A DNA stretch of 64,000 nucleotides from SHAN690 sp023262195. Lineage in GTDB: Bacteria > Bacteroidota > Bacteroidia > Flavobacteriales_G > Salibacteraceae. Below, piece by piece: positions 35,670-44,399 of this stretch. The DNA lies in assembly GCA_038142005.1 (NCBI GenBank), contig JAYQJE010000005.1, positions 170,863 through 234,862 on the forward strand. Direction: 5' to 3'. The translations under genes were made by a program, and so were the position numbers. The notes below the pieces were generated by a model. That model saw only the letters and a list, made by a program, of their open reading frames with translations. It made no database searches and had not been told where the DNA came from. Every line of letters begins with the position of its first letter. The stretch's first letter is position 1.

Positions 35670-37247
35670 TTATTCTACTGTGTCACGAGCCATCATAAAT
35701 CCTGCATAAGCATTGACGATGGAAGCATTAGCTGCGATTTCTCTAAATCTCACCTTGTCTTTCGAACCGGGTTTTTTGACTTTTTTACGCCCCAAATCAG
35801 GGGCAGAACTAATTAGGATTTCTTTCACTTGAAGCGCTGTAAGGGAAGGGTGATAAGCCCAAATCAATGCAGCTACACCAGAGACTACAGGTGCGGCCAT
35901 ACTGGTTCCGCTAAGAGATTTATACTCATTATCTGGAATTGTTGAATATACCTCATGGCCTGGTGAAAAGAGGTCTACTTCAGCTTTACCATAGTTCGAA
36001 AAATTGGCGATTAGTTTTTTGTTCTTTTCTGACGTAGATGCACCGATAGTTAAATACGACATGTTTTTTGGGTCATCCGCAAAACCGTTGTTCGGGAAAT
36101 TTTGTACTTGGTCGTTGTTTTCATTATCATTTCCTGCGGCATGAACGACAAGTACGTTATTTTCAGTGGCATAAGAAATGGCTTCATTTACAAGACCTTG
36201 CATTGGTGAAAGACCCTTGCCAAAACTCATATTGATGATGTTTGCTCCATTGTCGACCGCGTATCGTATGGCATTGGCTACATCTTGATCACGTTCATCA
36301 CCATCAGGCACTGCCCTTAATGCCATTATTTCTGCGGCATCAGAAGCGATGCCCTGTGCCCCAAACGTATTGAATCGATTTGCCGTGATGAGACCTGCCA
36401 CATGTGTTCCGTGCGTTGCATCTGGACCTTCATAATGGTTATTACCATATCCGATTTTTTTAAAGTCAAATCCCTCACGGGGCTTAAAGTCATAGTTGAG
36501 ATAATACTTACGGTATTTGTTTGAAGTCTCATACATTTCTTTCAAATCGGCACGGGTAACTCCAAAAATCTTAAGTGTGCGAACCACGCTCAGTACTTTT
36601 TTAGTTTTTTCATCTTTGCTCTCCATTTCAAGCGCTTCCTCAAAGGTATAGTCGTCTTTGCCTAGGTTAGCCTGTATTGTAGAATCCATTTGTGTGTAGA
36701 CATCTCCCAGTTGGCTCATTTGCTTCATTTCGCTATTTGCCTCGTTGTAAATCTTCGAAGCTGAAGTCAACATTTCCTCAGATAGCCATTTTGGATATGA
36801 ATCATCCTTAGGATTGTTGATTTTGCTTATTCTTAAAATACGTGTCGCCTCAAGATTTTCATATTGAATATCAGTGCCACTTGTGTCAACTAAGAAGTTC
36901 CAACCGTGCACATCATCCACGTAGCCATTGTTATCGTCATCAATGCCATTATCTGCAATCTCATCGACATTGGTCCAAATGCCGTGCTTAAGATCTTCGT
37001 GCTCGATCTCTACTCCAGAGTCGATAATGGCTACAACAATTTTTCGTTGTGGTTTTGAATCCTTTATGATTTCACGGTACAATTTGTTGGCACTGGTACC
37101 ATAGACTCGGTCTTCCTTAAAGTCGAGATTAAACCAATTTCTTTTTTCATCAATTGTTAACTTTTCAAGTTGAATTGTGGTTAAAGATTGGCTTAAACCT
37201 ACATGCGTAGAAATCACCGCAGTGCACAAGAGTAGAAATCTTCTCAT
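35670..37247 (-). CDS. S8 family (subtilisin-like) serine peptidase
   Basis: The ATG at 37247 gives MRRFLLLCTAVISTHVGLSQ as signal peptide. The catalytic triad is complete: Asp in VVAIIDSGVEIEHEDL, His in DATHGTHVAGLI and Ser in SLSGTSMAAPVVSGVAALIW. A long insertion between Asp and His (about residues 140-270) is charged and helical, typical of the Bacteroidota-type subtilases with calcium-like acidic loops (DNGIDDDNNGYVDDV). Length is 525 residues. No type IX sorting domain is seen, so it likely stays periplasmic. Substrate is unknown. Confidence 0.9.
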   Translation of the reverse strand: MRRFLLLCTAVISTHVGLSQSLTTIQLEKLTIDEKRNWFNLDFKEDRVYGTSANKLYREIIKDSKPQRKIVVAIIDSGVEIEHEDLKHGIWTNVDEIADNGIDDDNNGYVDDVHGWNFLVDTSGTDIQYENLEATRILRISKINNPKDDSYPKWLSEEMLTSASKIYNEANSEMKQMSQLGDVYTQMDSTIQANLGKDDYTFEEALEMESKDEKTKKVLSVVRTLKIFGVTRADLKEMYETSNKYRKYYLNYDFKPREGFDFKKIGYGNNHYEGPDATHGTHVAGLITANRFNTFGAQGIASDAAEIMALRAVPDGDERDQDVANAIRYAVDNGANIINMSFGKGLSPMQGLVNEAISYATENNVLVVHAAGNDNENNDQVQNFPNNGFADDPKNMSYLTIGASTSEKNKKLIANFSNYGKAEVDLFSPGHEVYSTIPDNEYKSLSGTSMAAPVVSGVAALIWAYHPSLTALQVKEILISSAPDLGRKKVKKPGSKDKVRFREIAANASIVNAYAGFMMARDTVE

Positions 37248-37396
37248 GGAAACAAAATTTGTGCAAATCAAAACAATTGCGGCAACAACCTAATTCTGTT
37301 TTGTGACCAATGCTTTAAATTGTGTTACAATCGGCATCTAATAAATCTGTACTACATTGTTGACTCTAAGCATTCTTTATATGACTTTTGATAACT

Positions 37397-38767
37397 ATGT
37401 ATGCGGTAGTTGATATTGAGACAACAGGAGGAAGCGCACGTACACATGCGATTACCGAAATCGCAATTATCAGAATTGAAGAGGGTAAGGAGGTTGATCG
37501 TTTTCAAACCTTGATAAATCCAGGTAGATCGATTCCTAGAAACATAACAACAATTACGGGTATTACGGACGAAATGGTTGCGGATGCGCCATCTTTTAAT
37601 GAGGTGGCCAAAGAGGTGTTTGACTTATTGTCAAATGCGGTTTTCGTAGCACACAATGTCAGCTTTGACTATGGTTTTGTTCGCCAACATTTGCTAAAAT
37701 CAGGCTACAAGTGGCAAGCTAAGCGGCTATGTACAGTGAGATTATCTAGGAAACTCATCCCAGGGTTATATAGCTATAGCTTGGGTAAAATTGCACAGCA
37801 ACTCGGCCATCATATCAATGGTCGACACCGAGCTATGGGCGATTGCGACTTTACTGCTAAGTTGTTTAAGATTTTGCTCGAGAAAGATCAAGAAGGACAT
37901 ATCGCTTTTGCATTAAATGCGCGCAGCACTGAGGCTACGTTACCGCCTCATTTACCAAGAAGCTCCGTTGAAAATATACCTTCTACCATTGGTGTTTATA
38001 AGTTTCTTGACAATACGGAGAAGGTGATTTACGTGGGTAAAGCCAAGAATCTTAAAAAGCGCGTTAGAGAGCACTTTCGTGGCAACACCCATACTGGGTA
38101 TAAAAATCGTTTTGCAGAAAAGATTACCGATTTGAAATGGATCGAGTGCCCCAATGAATTGATATCACTTTTAGTTGAAGCTAGGGAAATTAAAGCCAAC
38201 TGGCCTCGCTACAACAGAGCTATGAAAAGGGTAACGCTCAATTGGGGGATTTTTCATTTCGAAGATCAGAATGGGTATGGTCGACTTAGTGTCGGTAGAG
38301 TAGGGAAGTGGGCGCGTCCGGTTTCTTCTTTTAGAAGTCAATACGAGGCCCGGCAGATGCTTGTGAAAATGAGAGATGAGCACATGCTTTGTGCAAGATT
38401 TTGTGATTTACAAGACGCTGGCGGCAAATGTGTGGAGGAAGTTCATGGAGAGTGCAAGGGTGCCTGCATCGAAGATGAAAAACCATCGGAATACAATGCT
38501 AGACTCACCAAAGCCTTGAATAGCTTGAAAATTAATGGATCTATGATAATCAAGGAATCTGGATTTACTCCAGATGAGCAAACAATTGTATTGATTCAAA
38601 ATGGTCGTTACAAAGGTTTTGGAACAGCGCCAATCGATGCTGATCTAAGCGATTTTTCAAAGGTTTTGGAATATATCCATACGGGATATGATGATCAGGA
38701 TATGCAAAGCATTTTGCATAGTCACCTCCAAAGAAATCCAAATACAGAAGTGGTACTGTACGACTAA
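37397..38767 (+). CDS. DnaQ-type 3'-5' exonuclease fused to a GIY-YIG (UvrC-like) nuclease domain
   Basis: The ATG at 37397 begins MYAVVDIETTGGSARTHAIT. The exonuclease half (about residues 1-175) has DEDDh residues in VVDIETTG, FVAHNVSFDYGF and HRAMGDCDFTAKLF. The second half starts with a GIY-YIG domain (TIGVYKFLDNTEKVIYVGKAKNLKKR, about 200-280) and goes on to a UvrC-like region with cysteines (CARFCDLQDAGGKC, CKGACIED). The layout is that of Cho-type or DnaQ-GIY-YIG proteins linked to DNA repair. The 456-residue protein is complete. It stands alone. Confidence 0.88.
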   Translation: MYAVVDIETTGGSARTHAITEIAIIRIEEGKEVDRFQTLINPGRSIPRNITTITGITDEMVADAPSFNEVAKEVFDLLSNAVFVAHNVSFDYGFVRQHLLKSGYKWQAKRLCTVRLSRKLIPGLYSYSLGKIAQQLGHHINGRHRAMGDCDFTAKLFKILLEKDQEGHIAFALNARSTEATLPPHLPRSSVENIPSTIGVYKFLDNTEKVIYVGKAKNLKKRVREHFRGNTHTGYKNRFAEKITDLKWIECPNELISLLVEAREIKANWPRYNRAMKRVTLNWGIFHFEDQNGYGRLSVGRVGKWARPVSSFRSQYEARQMLVKMRDEHMLCARFCDLQDAGGKCVEEVHGECKGACIEDEKPSEYNARLTKALNSLKINGSMIIKESGFTPDEQTIVLIQNGRYKGFGTAPIDADLSDFSKVLEYIHTGYDDQDMQSILHSHLQRNPNTEVVLYD

Positions 38768-38990
38768 TTAATTGCCAATTAGAAGCTTCAGCCGTTCAAT
38801 TGCTTGATATAAATATTCTGGGTCGAGAAATTAGTCGGGGAATACCATATTTAAGGCTTATAGTACCAGTGACAATAGCGAATAGCAGAATCCAAAATGA
38901 AAGTAAAAGTAGGTTCTTCTTCAAGTGAACAAGCATGAGCCGAATAGGGAAGAAGTAAATCACTTTCTCCCAAAGCGTGTATTTTCTCAT
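38768..38990 (-). pseudogene. Fragment of a large membrane protein (N-terminal about 60 aa), truncated
   Basis: From the ATG at 38990 the product reads MRKYTLWEKVIYFFPIRLML, VHLKKNLLLLSFWILLFAIV (a membrane helix) and SLKYGIPRL. After a one-base frame correction near 38831-38834 the frame continues FLDPEYLYQAIERLKLLIGN and stops. The start with LFLDPEYL resembles the N-terminus of large (about 900 aa) patatin-like membrane proteins of Bacteroidota. Almost all of such a protein is missing, and 13 residues of a different C-terminus follow directly. This suggests a deletion. It is convergent with the exonuclease gene, whose stop it nearly touches. Confidence 0.5.
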
Positions 38991-39063
38991 GTTTGAATCC
39001 TTGGTCATAAGATTACCGAACGGATTTCATTGAGAAGTATGATGTCGTTCAAATTTGTCGAAT

Positions 39064-40770
39064 CTAGAGTTGTTTATCTACCAGATCTAAGATGTCACGC
39101 TCAAGCTCCTCTGATTTTCGCTCTATTGTTTTTGCTTTATGCAGAACATCGCTGACAAACTCTGGTGCATCTAAATCTTTTACATTAATTCTAACATTAA
39201 GATGTGCACCCCTAATTGCCGTGCGTGCGCACATTGCACCAACCCCCGCATCACTTATTGATGCTGGCAGGCCAGTCTTGGCCATTTCAAGCATGACCTC
39301 CATACTATTAAAGGAAACTTCCATTACCTTGTAAGGAACCAATGTAGCAGATTTTGTTGCCGCAATTATTGCCGAAGTCCTCGCAGCTATTTCTTGCTCT
39401 GTTGATTTTGGCAACCCGAAAGCATTCATGATTTCTGTGAAGGCTCGGGTATCCTCATCGACTAGATTCAAAAGCTGCGTTTTATAAGCTTGTGCTTTTT
39501 CTGCCCAACCAGAGTAATACTCCCATTTATCGTCCCAGCCGCGTTTGTGTGCACTCAGGTTGGCCACCATGCCACCGAGAGACACACCCAGCGCACCTAC
39601 GTAGGCAGAAATGGACCCACCGCCTGGAGCAGGTGACTCTGCCGCAGTTTCGTTCGCAAATTCGGTTAAGGTCAAGTCAATAAGCGATCCACCGCTTTCC
39701 TTTATGCGATCTTCCAGCACATACTCAATAACTCGCTCTCGCGGATTAAAAGGAGCAAGCTCATCGAGCCCTAAAGTTTTTACAGCAATCTTCATTATTT
39801 CCTCTTCACTCACACCAAGGGACCGCTCCTGCTTTTTTAGGAAATGTTTACCTGCATCAAGCAGAGCAGATTTAGGCACAAGCCCAATAAGCTCCGAACC
39901 TGTGACGCGAAGACCTCTGGCTTGGGCTCTTTCACAAGTTGCGTCAAAGGCTTCGTGTATGGAGGTTATGGAAATATTGGTCAAATTATAGCTGATTTGT
40001 GCAATTCCATATTCTTCAATGTACCAGCCAATGCCTTTTACAGCCTTAAGCATTCCAGGAATATTCACCGGATTACCGTTTTCATCTTTTACAATTTTTC
40101 CAGTCAAGGGATTTCCTTCCCGTTTGACTCGACCTCGCTCCCTAATATCAAAAGCAATAGCATTTGCTCTACGAGTACTTGTCGTGTTAAGATTGATATT
40201 ATATGCTACCAAGAAATCACGAGCGCTAATTGCTGTAGCCCCTGTACGCTTAACGCTGTCATTGAAGGTGTCTGGACCAAAATCTGGTTTCCAATCAGGA
40301 TTGCTCAGTTTTTTTTGAAGTCCTTCATATTCCCCCGATCTTACGGCCGCCAAATTTTTTCTCGTTTTAGTTCGCGCAGCATTTTCATAGAAATAACCGG
40401 ATATACCTAGTTCGGAGCCAACACGCTCACCAAGGCGGTGTGCGTATGTAATGGTTTCTTCCATGGTGATGTTAGATACGGGCACCAACGGACACACATC
40501 CGTAGCGCCAAATCTCGGGTGCTCACCGCTGTGAACCGACATGTCAATCAACTCAGATGCCTTCTTAATAAGCAAAAATGCCGCCTCTATCACCGCTTTG
40601 GGTTCACCAGCAAAAGTGATTACGGTACGATTAGTAGCCTTGCCTGGGTCAACATTGAGTAGCATTACACCATCAACAGTTTCGACTATGCTGGCGATTG
40701 CATCAATTTTCTTTTGGTCTCGACCCTCGCTGATATTTGGAACACATTCGATTATTTGCTTTGTACTCAT
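39064..40770 (-). CDS. ftcD: Formimidoyltransferase-cyclodeaminase
   Basis: The 568-residue protein is the complete bifunctional enzyme of histidine degradation and folate one-carbon metabolism. The N-terminal formimidoyltransferase part has IIECVPNISEGRDQKKIDAI, HSGEHPRFGATDVCPLVPV and GSELGISGYFYEN. The C-terminal cyclodeaminase part has ESPAPGGGSISAYVGALGVS and PASISDAGVGAMCARTAIRG. It moves a formimino group from formiminoglutamate to tetrahydrofolate and then makes methenyl-THF. No other histidine-utilisation genes lie in the window. The start ATG at 40770 is well supported by homology of MSTKQIIECVPNISEGR. Confidence 0.94.
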   Translation of the reverse strand: MSTKQIIECVPNISEGRDQKKIDAIASIVETVDGVMLLNVDPGKATNRTVITFAGEPKAVIEAAFLLIKKASELIDMSVHSGEHPRFGATDVCPLVPVSNITMEETITYAHRLGERVGSELGISGYFYENAARTKTRKNLAAVRSGEYEGLQKKLSNPDWKPDFGPDTFNDSVKRTGATAISARDFLVAYNINLNTTSTRRANAIAFDIRERGRVKREGNPLTGKIVKDENGNPVNIPGMLKAVKGIGWYIEEYGIAQISYNLTNISITSIHEAFDATCERAQARGLRVTGSELIGLVPKSALLDAGKHFLKKQERSLGVSEEEIMKIAVKTLGLDELAPFNPRERVIEYVLEDRIKESGGSLIDLTLTEFANETAAESPAPGGGSISAYVGALGVSLGGMVANLSAHKRGWDDKWEYYSGWAEKAQAYKTQLLNLVDEDTRAFTEIMNAFGLPKSTEQEIAARTSAIIAATKSATLVPYKVMEVSFNSMEVMLEMAKTGLPASISDAGVGAMCARTAIRGAHLNVRINVKDLDAPEFVSDVLHKAKTIERKSEELERDILDLVDKQL

Positions 40771-41188
40771 ATTTGTATCAAGATGAGTTGCAAATCTAAA
40801 TTTTGATTCACATCAATGGATTGGAAAATTATCAACGATTTGTAAATGTTGAATTTTAGCGAAAAATTGAGTTGTGAATTCAAGAATGTTTAATAGAAGT
40901 GGCTTTGTAACTAGATGCTTACCAACCAGACACTCCCTATTTGTGTGTTATCTGCTAAACAATGGTGAATTCCGCTCATACTGCATAATTAAGGCGCGTT
41001 TCTAACTGAATTCACGCAATAAAACGTTCTTCTTTTCATGACCATTGTCGTTCTTGTGGATTATGTATCCAAATAATCTGAATTGAACTGTAGCTTTAAA
41101 AGCATCTAGGTTTTCAATTTCTATTTTGATTCTAGGAGAAAGAACCGACTTTATCTCGTATCTTGCGCTAAAATAATTTTAAATAAAC
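40771..41188. other. 418-base intergenic region
   Basis: I see no convincing gene, RNA or terminator in this stretch. It is AT-rich, holds only short open frames (for example 12 codons from about 41039), and carries the divergent promoter regions of ftcD and the Omp28-like gene. A palindrome or riboswitch could not be recognised. Confidence 0.5.
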
Positions 41189-43180
41189 ATGAAAAAAATA
41201 TTACTAAGCGTGCTTAGTCTTTCACTGTTTGGTGCGGCTTCAGCACAAACAATTGTAAGTACAAGTGTTGAAAAGAAGGCTCCAGTTTTAGAGGAGTTCA
41301 CTGGTGCAAACTGTACCTACTGTCCTGATGGTCATAAAATTGCTCAACAACTCAAAGATGCAAATGACGATGTTGTTCTTGTAAACATTCATGCAGGCAG
41401 TTTTGCTCCACAAAACCCACCTTACCGTACTCCATTCGGAGAAGCTATTGATGATTTAGCTGGGGTAACAGGATATCCGGCTGGTAGTGTGAATAGAGAT
41501 GAAAACATCTTTGGTATTCAATACCAAGGTTCTGGTTCGGCAATGAGCAGAGGTTCATGGCAGAGTGCATTTGCGCAAATCTCTTCTCAAAATAGTCCGG
41601 TGAATATCGCTATTGATCCAAGTTATGATGAGAGTGCAAATGAATTGACACTTTGGTGGAGGTTTATTATACAGATAACACCGACACCAACGATTTCTTG
41701 CACATCGCGGTGCTTCAAAGTAATGTAAAAGGTCCTCAAGTAGGAGCGGCTAGCTTTTATCCAGAGATGATGTATGAAGATGGCTCTTATAATCACAATC
41801 ACATGCTCAGAGATTTCATTACTGGCCAGTGGGGTTGGGATATTCCAACAACAGGAGAGAATTTCTTTTGGGATACAACGATCACTTACACGCTTCCCGC
41901 TACGCTCAATGGTTTGGCCACGAATTGGCAGGACATGGAGATAGCTGCTTATATTTCTGATACGCAGAAGGATATTTATACAGGAACAAGCGAGTGGTTT
42001 TATCCAAAGGAAGTTCCATTGGGACATGAGTGCAACCTCTGATGTAGCAGTTGATGGTTTTTGTGATGATGAAGCAAGTGTGGAGGTTGAAATTACAAAC
42101 AACGGTGCGGCAACGATCGGTTCTTTTGATTTGGAATACTCTATTAATGGAGGCGCAGTACAAACTGAATCTTTCTCAGGTTCGTTGGCTACGAATGCCA
42201 GCACCACAATGAGTTTTGATGTGTCGCTTGAAGATGGTTTGAACGTAATATCTTTCAGTAGATTCAAAAATGTTAAGGATGAGAATGATGATTTATTAAT
42301 CAACCCAACGGCATCTGGATTTTTATCGAAGCCTGCAGGTGCAACAGCAACTGTTGCGGCTTCAGGTCAGGAAGCACCAATTGAGGATGATTTTGAAGAT
42401 GTCTCTGTAGGAGATGATCCAAATAAATTCCATGTAGTTGAGCGCGCTAGTGGAATTTGGCCAATCGTTGTGGCAAATTCATATTATCAAAATGTTACTG
42501 AAAACTTGGGCGGATTCGGTGAATCCGATCAATCGTTATTCTTTCCTTTAGGCTACAGTACAATTACTGCAGGCTCCGCATATTCAGTTATTTCGGATAA
42601 TTATGACTTAAGCACATTGGAAGAGGCTGAGCTTCAATTTGTTTATTCTTACGGCTCCTTAGTTTCAAACGACAATTCTGACTTTACCGTTGATGTTTCG
42701 ATCGATTGTGGTGAAACTTGGGAAAACATTTATGATGAGAAAGGTGAGGATATTAACAACTCAGGAGTGGACGCCTCATATATTATATTCCCTGACGAAG
42801 AGCAGTGGGATAAAGTGAAACTTGATATGACTGATTTTGTCGGAGAGACGGAGGTTATGGTTCGTTTCAGAATAGTTAAGGATCAAACGAACACGCTTTA
42901 CATTGATGATGTTAAAATGAAGAATGTTCAGCTTAGTGTGGATGAATTATCCTCGAATGAAGTAGTGCTCTTCCCTAATCCAGCGTCTGATATCGTTACT
43001 ATAGAAAATGCGGGCACAAATGCAAGCGTTGAGTTGATAGATGTAAATGGTAGAACTGTATTGGTGGATCGAGTTGCTCAAAATGGAGTGAATGTTTCAT
43101 CTCTTGCAGCAGGTGTTTATAATGTGATCATTAATAGTGATGAAGGCGTTTCTAATACAAGACTTACCATAGTTAAGTAA
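41189..43180 (+). CDS. Omp28-like secreted protein with thioredoxin-like domain and type IX sorting domain, two frame breaks
   Basis: The N-terminus has a signal peptide (ILLSVLSLSLFGAASAQ) and the Omp28-like block VLEEFTGANCTYCPDGHKIA with a CTYC pair and VLVNIHAGSFAPQNPPYRTP. Frame breaks occur near 41651-41656 and 42011-42030; repaired, the three parts join to about 663 residues. The middle holds beta domains (VEVEITNNGAATIGSFDLEY) and a MAM-like DDFEDVS...YDLSTLEEAELQFVYSY. The C-terminus is a type A sorting domain (VVLFPNPASDIVTIENAG). It is exported by the type IX system. A terminator follows. Confidence 0.8.
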
Positions 43181-43194
43181 AGTCCCAAAATTTG

Positions 43195-43223
43195 AGGGAA
43201 GGTTCATATCATGAGCCTTCCCT
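43195..43223 (+). terminator. Terminator of the Omp28-like gene
   Basis: AGGGAAGGTTCAT (43195-43207) pairs with ATGAGCCTTCCCT (43211-43223), a 13-base stem with one G-T pair and a 3-base loop, followed by TTATTTAT. It starts 15 bases after the stop codon. The T-tract is interrupted, so efficiency is uncertain. Confidence 0.7.
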
Positions 43224-43240
43224 TATTTATGTCATAGATT

Positions 43241-44285
43241 ATGAAGAATAGAGCTTTAATTATTACAGCAATCATGTCATTGATTGTGTCAAACGTCACA
43301 GCGCAGTTTAGTATGGAATGGACTGGGCCTCAATTAATTCAAGAACCAGTAAACTCTGATATTGAGTTTGATTTTAACCTTATAAACGAAACAAGCTCTA
43401 CACTTGAGTTGCGCTGGAGACTGATAGAAAACGATTTTCCAACGGATAAATGGGATGATTATGTATGTGACGTGGTATGTTATGACTCATCAATGAGAGC
43501 ACGTGATCTGGATATAAATGGCGATACAATTTTTCCGATTATCCTGCACATCGCTACGGATAATGATGAAGGTTTTGGAACCTCACAATTATGCTTTTGG
43601 GAACGAGCTGATTCGGCCGGCACAATTCAATGCATTACAGCGAGAGCTACAACTTGTTGGAACTTCGTAGATACTATGGAGATATCTCATAATTCTATGA
43701 CTTACTATGTAATCGAAGGAAGTGTCTATGAAAAAAGTGGCTCAACGTACACCATGGTTAGTGCATCTGGCACAATTAGTTACATGGACTGTGACCTTCT
43801 AACCATAGGAGAAGATATCTTAGAGTTTGAGTATAGCGATTTTACCAGAATTCACTGATTACGAAGAGTATGTGTACAATGGTGAAGACATCTACATCAT
43901 TGATGGCAGCTACTATGTGTATGATGGAAGTAAATACGTTCTTCAAGGTGATGCTGAGGAGGATAAAGTAGATGGAGTGAATGTGGTAATCCTTGATGGA
44001 GATACTTTCGAATTATTCAATAATGAATTAGTGCCACTTGGTTTTGAAACCGTAATTGAGTCAATTCTCCAAGTTTACCCTAACCCGTCCTCTGATATTG
44101 TAAATATTTCTGGTTTGCAGCACGGTACAGCACATGTTGACATGATAGATGCAACAGGTAGACTTGTCCTATCTGAAAAAACCAATGGTGAAGTGAATGT
44201 ATCATCTTTGCCTGCTGGTACATATTCTCTGATCATCAAGGACCGTACTTATATATCAACTGTGCAGGTTTCTATTGTGCGTTAG
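43241..44285 (+). CDS. Secreted protein with type IX sorting domain, one frame break
   Basis: A signal peptide (IITAIMSLIVSNVTAQ) precedes an unassigned beta-rich region (DIEFDFNLINETSSTLELRW, DGDTIFPIILHIATDNDEGFG-like, CWERAD). A frame break around 43800-43840 is followed by ILPEFTDYEEYVYNGEDIYI and the sorting domain VYPNPSSDIVNISGLQHGTA with AGTYSLIIKDRTYIST. Repaired length is about 347 residues. It is the second of three consecutive type IX cargos. No enzyme motif is seen. A strong terminator follows. Confidence 0.7.
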
Positions 44286-44311
44286 GTAACAGGTAAAGAC
44301 TAATTATTTTG

Positions 44312-44346
44312 AAACCCGAAAGTTGTAAAACGATCGGGTTTTTTTA
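44312..44346 (+). terminator. Rho-independent terminator between two type IX cargo genes
   Basis: AAACCCGA (44312-44319) pairs with TCGGGTTT (44334-44341), followed by TTTTA. The loop of 14 bases is AT-rich. It separates the 43.2-kb gene from the large repeat protein gene, so the latter has its own promoter. Confidence 0.8.
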
Positions 44347-44399
44347 TGTGAAATGGAGCCAACCATAAATAATTCAAGCGTTTATCTTTACGCATTACC

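Noticed and set aside
40771..41188. Riboswitch or small RNA in the ftcD/Omp28 intergenic region
   Set aside because: No strong stem, T-run or recognisable riboswitch core (THF, glycine, cobalamin) could be seen by eye.
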